Shown here: piece after piece, positions 25,018 through 32,644 of the stretch
How positions within the stretch are numbered: position 1 is the first letter of the stretch
How the letters are laid out: each line of letters starts with the position of its first letter
NCBI GenBank assembly: GCA_016302585.1
Contig: JAEDNI010000007.1
Coordinates: 1-50,065 of the forward strand
Direction: 5' to 3'
Length of the DNA: 50,065 nucleotides
Source: Paludibacteraceae bacterium
GTDB lineage: Bacteria; Bacteroidota; Bacteroidia; Bacteroidales; Paludibacteraceae
Notes under the pieces: model-generated
The model's database searches: none
The model's input: only the letters and a program-made list of their open reading frames with translations
Told to the model about the DNA's origin: nothing
Position numbers and translations under genes: made by a program

Positions 25018-25431
25018 TTACAGTTTGCGGGCGGTGAAGCTGAACTGCTTCTGCAGCTTCGAGCGGAAGAGACGCAACACCAGGAAATACAATGCCATGG
25101 AGGCCAGCGAGATAGAACCGACAACCGCTTCATCCAGCGCAGTAGCGATATCCAGGATTGTTATCACCGCAATCATCACCAGGAACGGAACGATGTACGC
25201 CAATAACACAGCCTTCCATGCCAATTGCTCCCTTACTTCCACCTCCACGCGGTCACCTACGTTCATCGGCTCCAGCATCAATGCGTCCATCTCTTTTTGC
25301 TGACTCTCAGAGGACATACACATGCTCTTCGCCTTGCATGCCGCACAGGCGCTGGTCTGCAAAATAACAATGTGCGCCATCTTGCCCTCCGTGCTCAGCA
25401 CGATTCCTTCATGTCTGATTAACTCCTCCAT
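25018..25431 (-). CDS. rseC: RseC/MucC-like protein preceding the Rnf genes
   Basis: Small membrane protein of the RseC family, linked to SoxR reduction and Rnf in other bacteria. Cysteines C29, C32 and C38 (SACAACKAKSMC) form the family motif; two helices follow (WKAVLLAYIVPFLVMIAVI and a second near residue 105), with a basic C-terminus. First gene of the rnf operon, 32 bases before rnfB, with its own consensus promoter. Confidence 0.92.
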   Translation of the reverse strand: MEELIRHEGIVLSTEGKMAHIVILQTSACAACKAKSMCMSSESQQKEMDALMLEPMNVGDRVEVEVREQLAWKAVLLAYIVPFLVMIAVITILDIATALDEAVVGSISLASMALYFLVLRLFRSKLQKQFSFTARKL

Positions 25432-25448
25432 AGCCCATAAAAAGCGTG

Positions 25449-25479
25449 CAAAGGTACGAAAAGTTTTTTATATACGCAA
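25449..25479 (-). promoter_or_regulatory. Promoter of rseC-rnfBCDGEA
   Basis: Minus strand TTG (25477-25479), 20 bases, TACCTTTG (25449-25456), 17 bases before the ATG of rseC. Confidence 0.8.
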
Positions 25480-25572
25480 GTGCGCACGAACATTATTTCG
25501 AAAAAACATGTTTTTTTTCATTAAAAACACAAAAAATTCATCTCTCAACTTTCAACTTTCAATTTTTTATTG

Positions 25573-25580
25573 TACTTTTG
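25573..25580 (+). promoter_or_regulatory. -7 element of ftsK
   Basis: TACTTTTG lies 20 bases before the ATG. A -33 TTG is not obvious at the right distance; the upstream bases are a TTTCAACT tandem. Confidence 0.6.
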
Positions 25581-25600
25581 CATGCTAAATTTGTGATAAT

Positions 25601-28240
25601 ATGCCCCGAACCGTATCAAAGTTAAAAAATAACGACATCGATGAGCGTAGTGCAGAACGCTCTATCCGTGTGGAGAAGGAGAGTTGGTGGATGACGCTGA
25701 AGCACTATGCGATGGCACGCGAGACGCGAATGATTCTCGGTGTGCTGTTACTGTTGTTCTCGGTGATCGCGCTGTTGGCGTACCTGAGTTTCCTGTTCAC
25801 GGGCACGGCCGATCAGTCGGTGCTTTCGCAGGCCTATGCGGACCAAGTGGCAAATCGCCATGAGATTCGTAATATATTGGGTCTTCCGGGTGCTCGCCTG
25901 GCGCGTTTTCTAATTGACGGTTCATTCGGTTTTGTCTCTATTCTGATGGTGTTGATGTGTGGTACGTACGCTTTGCGTATTATGCATGTATTAAAAGACA
26001 TCAAGGCCATTAAGATCTTCTGCACAACGGCTTTCTGGGTGCTTTGGGGTTCCATCGTGCTGGGTTTTATTCAGCAACTGGCCAATATCGGCGCCTTCCG
26101 ATGGGGCGGTCGCTTCGGCGATGCAGCAGCCTTGAAGATGGAGAGTTATGTACACATCACCGGCATGGTATTGATCTTAGCGGCCGTACTGGTCATCTTC
26201 CTTATTGTCACCGATCCGAAGTTCATCGATCGCTGCAAAGCCTTTGGCTTCTGGTTCGTCGGTTTGTTTAAGAAAAAACCGAAAGTGACGGAGAATGGTG
26301 AGAATGGTGAAAATGGTGAGAATGGTGAGAATGATGAAGTGACGATCGATATTCCGTTGGTAGACGAGGAGACCGAAGAAAAACCGAAAACGGAAGGAGA
26401 TGAGAACGAAGTGACCTTTACCATTGAGCCGGTGAGCGAAGAGGAGTCGGACGAGTCCGTCGAGGAAGAAGGGGAAGAACCGGAAGAACCGGAAGAGGAA
26501 CCGCTGCCCGATGATGGCGGTCCGACCGACGGCACGCTGGCTGACCTGCTGGAGAAAGAGGAGAGTCAAGATACCAAAGCCGAGAGCGGAAAGAAAAGAA
26601 CGAAGAAAGAACCGGAACTGGAGATCGAGGAAGTGAACGAAGATGAGTTATACACTAAGGATCCCGATGCGCTGTTGGCGAGACTCGGTCCGTACGATCC
26701 CCGCAAAGACCTGGAGTTCTTTAAGTTCCCGAGTCTGAATATGCTCAAGGTCTATGACAACGAGGCGGCTCCGGTGATAGATGAAGAGGAACAGCGCGCG
26801 AACGGAGCACGAATTGTAACGACCCTGCGCAACTATGGCATAGAAATTGATAGTATCAAAGCAACGGTCGGTCCGACCGTAACGCTCTATGAAATAGTAC
26901 CGAAAGCAGGAATCCGCGTGGCGAAAATCCAGGTGCTGGAGAACGATATTATGATGAGCCTGAGTGCTACGGGTATTCGTATCATTGCCCCGATGCCGGG
27001 TAAAGGTACCATCGGTATTGAAGTGCCGAACGAGAAACCTCAGGTCGTTTCCATGCACTCGGTGATCGCGTCCAAGCGTTTCCAGGAGGAGCAGAAGATG
27101 CGTCTGCCAATCGCCTACGGACGAACGATTACCAACGAGGTATTCATGTTCGACCTCGCCAAGACGCCGCACTTGCTGGTAGCGGGTGCTACCGGAACCG
27201 GTAAATCCGTTGCCATCAACGCCATCATCACGTCGCTGCTTTATAAGAAGCACCCGGCGGAGTTGAAACTGGTGATGGTGGACCCGAAGATGGTGGAGTT
27301 CGCGCCGTATAAACCGCTGTTGAAACATTACTTGGCGGCGATGCCGGACACCGATCCGGAGCAGATCGTCATCACCGACTGCGACCGCGTCATCAATACG
27401 CTCAACTCCCTCGTCATCGAGATGGAGAACCGCTACAAACTGCTGATGGACGCCGGCGTGCGCAACTTGGAGGATTATAACGACAAGTTCGTCAAACGTC
27501 GCCTGAACCCGAATAAGTTAGTGGCTGACAGCCTGCATCACCAATATCTGCCTTATATCGTCATCATCATCGATGAGTACGGCGATTTCATCATGCAGGC
27601 CGGCAAACAGGTGGAGACGCCTATTGCGCGTATCACCCAAAAAGCCCGTGCGGTAGGAATGCATATGATCTTGGCTACCCAACGTCCGTCCGTCAACATC
27701 GTGACAGGTGTCATTAAGGCCAATATCCCGACGCGAATTGCGCTGCGTACGCAGAGTGTGATCGACAGCCGTACAGTACTGGATGCCAAGGGGGCAGAGC
27801 AGTTGATCGGTCGCGGAGACTCGTTGTATGCCGGGAATGCCAGCATCACCCGTGTGCAGTGCGCGTTCGTTGATACGCCCGAGGTGGATGAGATTGTCAA
27901 ACATATAGCCAAACAGCAGCGTTACTCCGAACCGTATCAGTTACCGGAGTATGTAGGTGAAGGCGGGGAAGGCGAGGCACTCGCACCGGGTAGCGTAGAT
28001 ATGAAACGTCTCGATCCGATGTTTGCGGATGTGGCCCGTTACGTAGTAACCAAACAAGAGGGTTCAACCTCGCGTCTGCAACGTGCGTTCGAAATCGGTT
28101 ATAACCGCGCCGGTAAGTTAAGTGACCAACTCGAAGCCGCCGGTATCGTGGGACCGAACAAAGGACCGAAGGGACGAGACGTCTTGATTCAGGACCTGGA
28201 TCAACTGGATAAACTGCTCGAAGAGCTGGGAGTGAAGTAA
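25601..28240 (+). CDS. ftsK: DNA translocase FtsK
   Basis: Septal DNA pump that moves chromosome ends apart and activates dimer resolution. N-terminal membrane block with four helices (residues about 45-210), an acidic linker (about 225-350) and the motor: Walker A GATGTGKS at residues 529-536, Walker B IVIIIDE with D658-E659, plus ATQRPSVNIVTGVIKANIPTR. The C-terminal gamma winged helix (LQRAFEIGYNRAGKLSDQLE) would read KOPS-like sites. Length of 879 is normal. The linker contains a 9-bp tandem that codes ENG repeats. Confidence 0.95.
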   Translation: MPRTVSKLKNNDIDERSAERSIRVEKESWWMTLKHYAMARETRMILGVLLLLFSVIALLAYLSFLFTGTADQSVLSQAYADQVANRHEIRNILGLPGARLARFLIDGSFGFVSILMVLMCGTYALRIMHVLKDIKAIKIFCTTAFWVLWGSIVLGFIQQLANIGAFRWGGRFGDAAALKMESYVHITGMVLILAAVLVIFLIVTDPKFIDRCKAFGFWFVGLFKKKPKVTENGENGENGENGENDEVTIDIPLVDEETEEKPKTEGDENEVTFTIEPVSEEESDESVEEEGEEPEEPEEEPLPDDGGPTDGTLADLLEKEESQDTKAESGKKRTKKEPELEIEEVNEDELYTKDPDALLARLGPYDPRKDLEFFKFPSLNMLKVYDNEAAPVIDEEEQRANGARIVTTLRNYGIEIDSIKATVGPTVTLYEIVPKAGIRVAKIQVLENDIMMSLSATGIRIIAPMPGKGTIGIEVPNEKPQVVSMHSVIASKRFQEEQKMRLPIAYGRTITNEVFMFDLAKTPHLLVAGATGTGKSVAINAIITSLLYKKHPAELKLVMVDPKMVEFAPYKPLLKHYLAAMPDTDPEQIVITDCDRVINTLNSLVIEMENRYKLLMDAGVRNLEDYNDKFVKRRLNPNKLVADSLHHQYLPYIVIIIDEYGDFIMQAGKQVETPIARITQKARAVGMHMILATQRPSVNIVTGVIKANIPTRIALRTQSVIDSRTVLDAKGAEQLIGRGDSLYAGNASITRVQCAFVDTPEVDEIVKHIAKQQRYSEPYQLPEYVGEGGEGEALAPGSVDMKRLDPMFADVARYVVTKQEGSTSRLQRAFEIGYNRAGKLSDQLEAAGIVGPNKGPKGRDVLIQDLDQLDKLLEELGVK
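26291..26335. repeat. 9-bp tandem GAGAATGGT in the ftsK linker
   Basis: Five near-identical units encode Glu-Asn-Gly repeats in the disordered linker. Its 9-base period keeps the reading frame, unlike the 7-bp tandems of the window. Confidence 0.85.
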
Positions 28241-28282
28241 AGTTTAAAGTTTAAAGTTTAGAGTTTAAAGTTTAGAGTTTAG
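28241..28282. repeat. 7-bp tandem AGTTTAA/AGTTTAG before the lolA-like gene
   Basis: Six units fill the whole spacer between ftsK and the next start. This unit contains TAA or TAG in one frame and so could not be tolerated inside a gene. Confidence 0.85.
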
Positions 28283-28284
28283 AG

Positions 28285-28848
28285 GTGAAAGGACTTTTAG
28301 TAATAGTATCTGTATTGAGTTCGTTTCTGACTTCGTTGGAGCAGAAGACTTTGAAGGCGGACTTTGTAGCAACGGTGGCTGAGACCGCCGATGCGCCTAT
28401 GAACTATCCGGGTTCCATCACAATGAAGGGCAAACAGTTTCGCCTTTCGATGGGTTCGATAGAGGCGGCTTTTGACGGACAGACGATGTATATGTATTCG
28501 GCGGAGACCGATGAGTTGAACCTCACTTCGCCGACCGACCGGGAGTTGATAGAGTCCAACCCGTTCCTTTTTGCACTGGAGATGGCCCAACAATGCGAAG
28601 TGACAGAACGTGCATCGAGTGACGGCAAACAGACCATCATCACCTTGGTGCCGCGCGAAGAGACGCTGGGTATTAACCGATTTGTGCTCAAAGTGCAGAG
28701 CGGTACCTTACTGCCGCTGCAGGTAGAGGTGCGCGAAGGAACGAAGACATCCACGCTGACTTTGATGGGGCCGTCGTTTATCACAACTGAACCGAAGTAT
28801 GTGTTGGAGCCGGAAGAGACAACGTTTGTGAATGATTTGAGATTTTAG
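28285..28848 (+). CDS. LolA-like outer membrane lipoprotein carrier
   Basis: LolA-type periplasmic protein, which shuttles lipoproteins from inner to outer membrane. The GTG start gives a signal-like LLVIVSVLSSFLTSL. Conserved features: GSITMKGKQFRLSM, AAFDGQTMYMYSAETDELNLTSPT and NPFLFAL. Length of 187 is short for LolA but common in Bacteroidetes, where the LolA-like gene often follows ftsK as here. The start directly abuts a 7-bp tandem repeat, so the true start or its ribosome access is unusual. A more specific name is not safe. Confidence 0.8.
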   Translation: MKGLLVIVSVLSSFLTSLEQKTLKADFVATVAETADAPMNYPGSITMKGKQFRLSMGSIEAAFDGQTMYMYSAETDELNLTSPTDRELIESNPFLFALEMAQQCEVTERASSDGKQTIITLVPREETLGINRFVLKVQSGTLLPLQVEVREGTKTSTLTLMGPSFITTEPKYVLEPEETTFVNDLRF

Positions 28849-28853
28849 AGAAG

Positions 28854-29810
28854 ATGGAAAATAAAGTAAAATGTTTGATTATTGGTAGCGGCCCGGCCGG
28901 GTATACCGCTGCTATCTATGCATCGCGTGCGAATCTGGCACCGGTGCTGATCGAAGGACCGCAGTTAGGCGGCCAGTTGACCACTACCACCGAAGTGGAG
29001 AATTTCCCGGGCTATCCCGACGGCGTAGAACCCTTCACGATGATGGATGACATGCGTCGTCAGGCCGAGCGTTTCGGTACGCAATTCGTCTCCGGTATCG
29101 TCACCAAAGTGGACTTCTCGGTCCATCCGAAGAAAGTGTGGGTAGAAGATACCGACCTCTACGAAGCAGACGCGGTCATCATCGCCACCGGTGCATCGGC
29201 CAAATATCTGGGTATCGAATCCGAGCGCACCTATCGCGGTCGCGGCGTGAGTGCCTGTGCTACCTGCGACGGTTTCTTCTATCGCAAGAAGACGGTTGCC
29301 GTAGTAGGTGGAGGTGATACGGCCTGCGAGGAAGCGAATTACTTAGCCGGCTTGTGCGAGAAAGTATATATGATCGTGCGCAAACCCTATCTGCGTGCCT
29401 CGGAGATCATGCAGCAACGCGTGCTGAATAATCCGAAGATAGAAGTGCTCTTTGAGCATAACACCCTGCGACTGACCGGTGAAGGAAAAGTACAGGGAGC
29501 AGACCTGATTTACCGCAAAGGTGCGGTCAGTGACCAAGACGGAAAATCGCTCGAAGAGATCCGCCACATCGACATCGACGGATTCTTCCTGGCTATCGGT
29601 CACCATCCTAATACCGAATTGTTCAAGGATTTTCTGACGCGTGATGCGGAAGGGTACATCATCGTGGACGGCGATAGTCCTCGCACGAATGTGCCGGGTG
29701 TGTTTGCGGCCGGAGACTGTGCTGACCCGCATTACCGTCAAGCTATTGTAGCAGCGGGTAGTGGCGCAAAAGCAGCGATTGAGGCAGATAAATACCTCAA
29801 GAACTTATAA
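28854..29810 (+). CDS. trxB: Thioredoxin-disulfide reductase
   Basis: FAD enzyme that reduces thioredoxin with NADPH. Shows the FAD motif GSGPAGYTAA, the redox pair C135-C138 in SACATCDGFF, the NADPH motif GGGDTACEEA and the C-terminal FAD motif GVFAAGDCADPHYRQ. Length of 318 is normal. It follows the LolA-like gene by five bases, so it is co-transcribed. Confidence 0.95.
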   Translation: MENKVKCLIIGSGPAGYTAAIYASRANLAPVLIEGPQLGGQLTTTTEVENFPGYPDGVEPFTMMDDMRRQAERFGTQFVSGIVTKVDFSVHPKKVWVEDTDLYEADAVIIATGASAKYLGIESERTYRGRGVSACATCDGFFYRKKTVAVVGGGDTACEEANYLAGLCEKVYMIVRKPYLRASEIMQQRVLNNPKIEVLFEHNTLRLTGEGKVQGADLIYRKGAVSDQDGKSLEEIRHIDIDGFFLAIGHHPNTELFKDFLTRDAEGYIIVDGDSPRTNVPGVFAAGDCADPHYRQAIVAAGSGAKAAIEADKYLKNL

Positions 29811-29841
29811 ACAAAAAACGCCCGTATGGACGTTTGTTTTA
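29811..29841 (+). terminator. Terminator of trxB
   Basis: AAACG and CC before the loop CGTAT pair with GG and CGTTT, extended by AACA/TGTT, ending in TTTT. Part of the sequence duplicated at 29936-29963. Confidence 0.65.
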
Positions 29842-29863
29842 AGTGGAGCACAGGGGACTCGAA
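29813..29863. repeat. Upstream copy of a 51-bp direct repeat carrying a tRNA-Ala 3' end
   Basis: Matches 29936-29986 at 47 of 51 positions with a 123-base period. The repeat holds a terminator-like hairpin and the last 20 bases of the minus-strand tRNA-Ala. This copy breaks off within the T-loop region and continues into unrelated sequence. Confidence 0.8.
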
Positions 29864-29934
29864 AATTGCCATTTGGCAATAATCGTGCCCCAATAGGGGC
29901 TAAGAACCGGGGTTTGAATCCCCTTTAGTGCTCT
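29845..29934. other. tRNA-like chimeric structured element
   Basis: GGAGCAC (29845-29851) pairs with GTGCTCT (29928-29934), and AGGGGA (29852-29857) with TCCCCT (29919-29924). Inside are two tetraloop hairpins: ATTGCC-ATTT-GGCAAT (29865-29880) and GCCCC-AATA-GGGGC (29887-29900). A T-arm-like GGGGTTTGAATCCCC (29909-29923) is an alternative pairing. It does not satisfy the tRNA model: there is no D arm or anticodon arm. It may be a tRNA remnant or a small structured RNA. Confidence 0.55.
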
Positions 29935-29966
29935 AAAAAAACGCCTGAATAGACGTTTGTTTTGAG

Positions 29967-30039
29967 TGGAGCACAGGGGACTCGAACCCCTTACCTTAAC
30001 ATTGCGAACGTTACGCTCTACCAGATGAGCTAGTGCCCC
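29967..30039 (-). tRNA. tRNA-Ala (anticodon CGC)
   Basis: Full cloverleaf on the minus strand: acceptor GGGGCAC/GTGCTCC with the G3:U70 pair that marks tRNA-Ala, D arm GCTC/GAGC, anticodon loop TTCGCAA (anticodon CGC), T arm AGGGG-TTCGAGT-CCCCT, discriminator A. CCA is not encoded. Confidence 0.93.
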
Positions 30040-30054
30040 TTTAAAAATCGGCTG

Positions 30055-30086
30055 CAAAGGTACTGCTTTTTTCTGAAATACACAAA
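30055..30086 (-). promoter_or_regulatory. Promoter of tRNA-Ala (CGC)
   Basis: Minus strand TTTG (30083-30086), 20 bases, TACCTTTG (30055-30062), about 16 bases before the tRNA. Confidence 0.8.
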
Positions 30087-30143
30087 TTTTTTAGTAAGAA
30101 AATTGCTTTTTGTACATATTTTAAAACTAAATATCTACTCATT

Positions 30144-30374
30144 ATGTTTGGAAAATTGATCAGAGGCGCGGTGCTGTTTACAGCAGGCGTAGCCGTAGGA
30201 GCTGCAGGAGCTATGTGGCTTATGTCGGATTCCGGAAAAGAAGTGCGGGGCGAATTGCGCAACCTTGCTTCGCAGGCAAAGGACAAGGTTCAGGAGTGCT
30301 GCGAGAAGATGAAGCAAGAGGTGGAAGCCGCGACCAAAGTCGCTGAAAAAGATCAACCTGCCGCTAAGGCATAA
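30144..30374 (+). CDS. YtxH-like small membrane protein
   Basis: 76 residues: one glycine/alanine-rich helix near the N-terminus (LFTAGVAVGAAGAMWLM), then SDSGKEVRGELRNLASQAKDK and a helical, probably coiled-coil tail. This matches the YtxH-type proteins, envelope-stress or gas-vesicle-like membrane proteins of unclear role. The next gene overlaps or abuts it, and both sit before a PerM-like gene, a common Bacteroidetes arrangement. Confidence 0.75.
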   Translation: MFGKLIRGAVLFTAGVAVGAAGAMWLMSDSGKEVRGELRNLASQAKDKVQECCEKMKQEVEAATKVAEKDQPAAKA

Positions 30375-30893
30375 ATGCGTACTACTATGGAAAAGGAAAA
30401 GAATGAATTACAGGACAAGACCGAACAGATCTTGTCGGAAGTAGAGATTCTGGCGAAAGCGGAATATGAAGTAGCCCGTTTGAAGGTAATCGACAACTCC
30501 AGCCGTCTGGTAGGTTCGTTGCTGCTCACGATCTGCATTATTCTGGTGGCCTTTGCGGTACTTTCCTTCTTTGCTGCGGCTGCCGTCTTTGCTTTGGCGC
30601 TGTGCGTACCTGCGTGGGCGGCATGCCTGATTGTGGGAGCCGTTTATCTGCTGTTGATTCCAGTACTGATTCTCTGCAGCAAGTCGCTCTTTGTCGATCC
30701 TATCGTGCGCAAACTGAGTGGACTGAAGAATAGCGAGGAACTGCAATTGGAATCCCTTCGTGCCGAAGGTCGTGCGGCGGTTCAACGCGAGCGCCTGAAC
30801 GGCTATGTGCGTTTTGCCAAAGCGATGTATAATCACTATGTGAATCTGGCGCAGACAGCTTGGAATTTCATCCGTGGTCTGTTCCGCAAATAA
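30375..30893 (+). CDS. Phage-holin-3-like membrane protein (Holin-X superfamily)
   Basis: 172 residues with a cytoplasmic N-terminal helix (EQILSEVEILAKAEYEVARLK), two adjacent transmembrane helices (LLLTICIILVAFAVLSFFAAAAVF and CLIVGAVYLLLIPVLIL) and a basic C-terminus. This pattern fits the putative holin-X family (a name from similarity, not a proven lysis role), found next to YtxH genes. The ATG at 30375 follows the previous stop directly; an ATG at 30387 is an equally good start. Confidence 0.7.
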   Translation: MRTTMEKEKNELQDKTEQILSEVEILAKAEYEVARLKVIDNSSRLVGSLLLTICIILVAFAVLSFFAAAAVFALALCVPAWAACLIVGAVYLLLIPVLILCSKSLFVDPIVRKLSGLKNSEELQLESLRAEGRAAVQRERLNGYVRFAKAMYNHYVNLAQTAWNFIRGLFRK

Positions 30894-30899
30894 ACCGCT

Positions 30900-31952
30900 A
30901 TGCTTTCTCGTATATACGGCGTGTTATTGCCGTTCTTTGTCAGTTTCCTGCTAGCATACCTGCTGGATCCGCTGGTTAACTTTGTGCAGAATAAGTGCAG
31001 AGTGAAGTTCCGTGGACTATCGGTGGCAATTGTCCTGCTGCTGTTTGTCGGTTTGCTCACGCTGTCCGTTTATCTGCTCATTCCGGCTATCGGGCGAGAA
31101 GTGAAATCGGCTGCCGTAGGAGTGGAGCAGTATTTTGCCAGTTTCGATGCGGACAAATATTTCACGCCCGAACAACAGGAGAAGATCCATAGCACCCTTG
31201 ATGGACTGAACTTGGAGTCTATGTTATCCTATCCGGAAGTGCGGGATGCATTGAAAGATCTGGCTCCCAAAGTGGGTGGATGGATCACCGGTGGATTGAG
31301 TTGGTTGGCGGAGTTGGTTGTGATCCTCATCAGTCTGATGTACCTCATATTCCTGATGATTGATTTCCCGAAGATTCGGGCTAACTGGATTTACTATGTG
31401 CCGGTGAAGTACCGCGATAAAGCGCGCGTGCTGATGCGCGACGTGAACCATAATATGAACGCTTATTTCCGCGGACAGGGACTGGTTGCGCTGATCGTAG
31501 GTATTCTCTTTGCTATCGGATTCTGCATTATTGGTATGCCGATGGGTATTGCGATGGGACTCATCATCGGAGTTCTCAATCTGGTGCCGTATATGCAAGC
31601 GCTGGGTATTCCGCCCTGTATCCTGCTTTGTCTGGTTCAGTCGGCGCAAACAGGCCGACCCATATGGCTCACGCTTCTTTGCATGGCGCTGGTGTTTGTC
31701 ATCGTCCAGACTCTCCAAGATATGGTACTCACTCCTAAAATCATGGGTAAAATGACAGGTTTAGGACCTGCAGCTATCTTGCTCTCACTCAGTATCTGGG
31801 GTGTGCTGTTTGGTATCATCGGTATGATCGTAGCTTTGCCGCTTACCACGCTGATGGTATCGTATTACAAGAACTTCGCCGCCAAAAAAGAAGTGAAAGC
31901 GGAAACACAAGGGATTCCTAAACAAGAGTCAAAAACAAAAAAGAGGCGCTGA
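30900..31952 (+). CDS. AI-2E family transporter (PerM/YdiK-like)
   Basis: Membrane protein of the AI-2 exporter-like superfamily, with roles that range from autoinducer export to ion transport. Family traits: LPFFVSFLLAYLLDPLVNF near the start, a soluble loop, EL VVILISLMYLIFLMIDFPKI, RGQGLVALIVGILFAIG and DMVLTPKIMGKMTGLGPAAILLSL. The first helix seems clipped compared with relatives, as only about five residues precede LLPFF. Length of 350 is otherwise normal. The stop codon lies within the following terminator hairpin. Confidence 0.85.
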   Translation: MLSRIYGVLLPFFVSFLLAYLLDPLVNFVQNKCRVKFRGLSVAIVLLLFVGLLTLSVYLLIPAIGREVKSAAVGVEQYFASFDADKYFTPEQQEKIHSTLDGLNLESMLSYPEVRDALKDLAPKVGGWITGGLSWLAELVVILISLMYLIFLMIDFPKIRANWIYYVPVKYRDKARVLMRDVNHNMNAYFRGQGLVALIVGILFAIGFCIIGMPMGIAMGLIIGVLNLVPYMQALGIPPCILLCLVQSAQTGRPIWLTLLCMALVFVIVQTLQDMVLTPKIMGKMTGLGPAAILLSLSIWGVLFGIIGMIVALPLTTLMVSYYKNFAAKKEVKAETQGIPKQESKTKKRR

Positions 31953-31964
31953 GCCTCTTTTTTT
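31941..31964 (+). terminator. Terminator of the AI-2E transporter gene
   Basis: GAGGC, loop GCTGA (including the stop codon), GCCTC and seven T. Confidence 0.9.
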
Positions 31965-31983
31965 GTGGAGTTTTTTTACTAAG

Positions 31984-32057
31984 TGGAGCATGGGAGACTC
32001 GAACTCCCCACCTCAACACTGCCAGTGTTGCGCTCTAGCCAGATGAGCTAATACCCC
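31984..32057 (-). tRNA. tRNA-Ala (anticodon GGC)
   Basis: Minus strand cloverleaf: acceptor GGGGTAT/ATGCTCC with G3:U70, anticodon stem CAACA/TGTTG with loop CTGGCAG (anticodon GGC), T arm GGGAG-TTCGAGT-CTCCC. It lies about 90 bases after the end of ssrA on the same strand and may share its transcript. Confidence 0.93.
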
Positions 32058-32146
32058 TTGTGCATTAATCGTTCGAGGTTCCCCGAGATAAGAACCCGTG
32101 TGAGGATCCCTTTAGATCCCCGGAACAGCCTATAGCTGTTGCGGTG

Positions 32147-32536
32147 TGGAGCTAACGGGATTCGAACCCGTGTCCAAACAAGGAATACTTACGCTTTCTA
32201 CACGCTTATCTTGGCCTTAATTTTCGTTCGGCAGCAAGACCCAAGCCACCAACTACCGACTTATCTGCTTTGTTTTCGACCTCGCATCGCAGCCTGCGAC
32301 ATCTATTCTGTGAATTTCCGCACCGCTATATCCATTGAGCCCACAGACTCGGCTTGGAGCGATGTCTCGTTCAGACGCCTTGCATCCGAAAAAGGCTAAT
32401 CTACTATACTTCGATTAGGCAGCGAGAGCATACTCATAGTTGCCAGTTAATTTTTTGAAGCGAGATTAACGAGCGTGCTTCATTGCTCGGCGTGCTTACA
32501 TAACCATTCTACCTGCTGTCAAAACCAAATAGCCCC
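32147..32536 (-). ncRNA. ssrA: tmRNA
   Basis: The 5' end GGGGCTA pairs with the 3' end TAGCTCC in a tRNA-like acceptor (with G3:U70) and the 3' part holds the T arm GGGTTCGAATCCC. The tag-coding stretch runs to the TAA at 32415-32417 and encodes a tag ending LTGNYEYALAA. Total length of about 390 nt is standard. It rescues stalled ribosomes by trans-translation. A putative plus-strand ORF across the 3' half is spurious. Confidence 0.95.
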
Positions 32537-32568
32537 CTTTTCGGCGCTCCGAAAAGCGAAATCGGCTA

Positions 32569-32599
32569 CAAAATTACAATAAAATTTGCATATATCAAA
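32569..32599 (-). promoter_or_regulatory. Promoter of ssrA
   Basis: Minus strand TTTG (32596-32599), 19 bases, TAATTTTG (32569-32576), about 33 bases upstream of the mature 5' end. It interlaces with the plus-strand promoter at 32585-32616. Confidence 0.8.
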
Positions 32600-32616
32600 A
32601 TTTTTTTGTACTTTTG
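32585..32616 (+). promoter_or_regulatory. Promoter of the GNAT-fur-peptidase unit
   Basis: TTTG (32585-32588), 20 bases, TACTTTTG (32609-32616), 29 bases before the ATG at 32645. Confidence 0.85.
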
Positions 32617-32644
32617 CACGATTTTTTTGAGGAATTAGCTGAAA

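Noticed and set aside
26177..26569. Minus-strand ORFs opposite the acidic linker of ftsK
   Set aside because: They encode Ser/Phe-rich low-complexity sequence that mirrors the Glu-rich linker; no gene.
29845..29934. A functional second tRNA
   Set aside because: The ends pair like an acceptor stem, but there is no D arm or anticodon arm in the expected place on either strand.
32139..32399. ORF of 86 codons on the plus strand
   Set aside because: It lies wholly antisense to the 3' half of ssrA; its start reads the complement of the tRNA-like domain.
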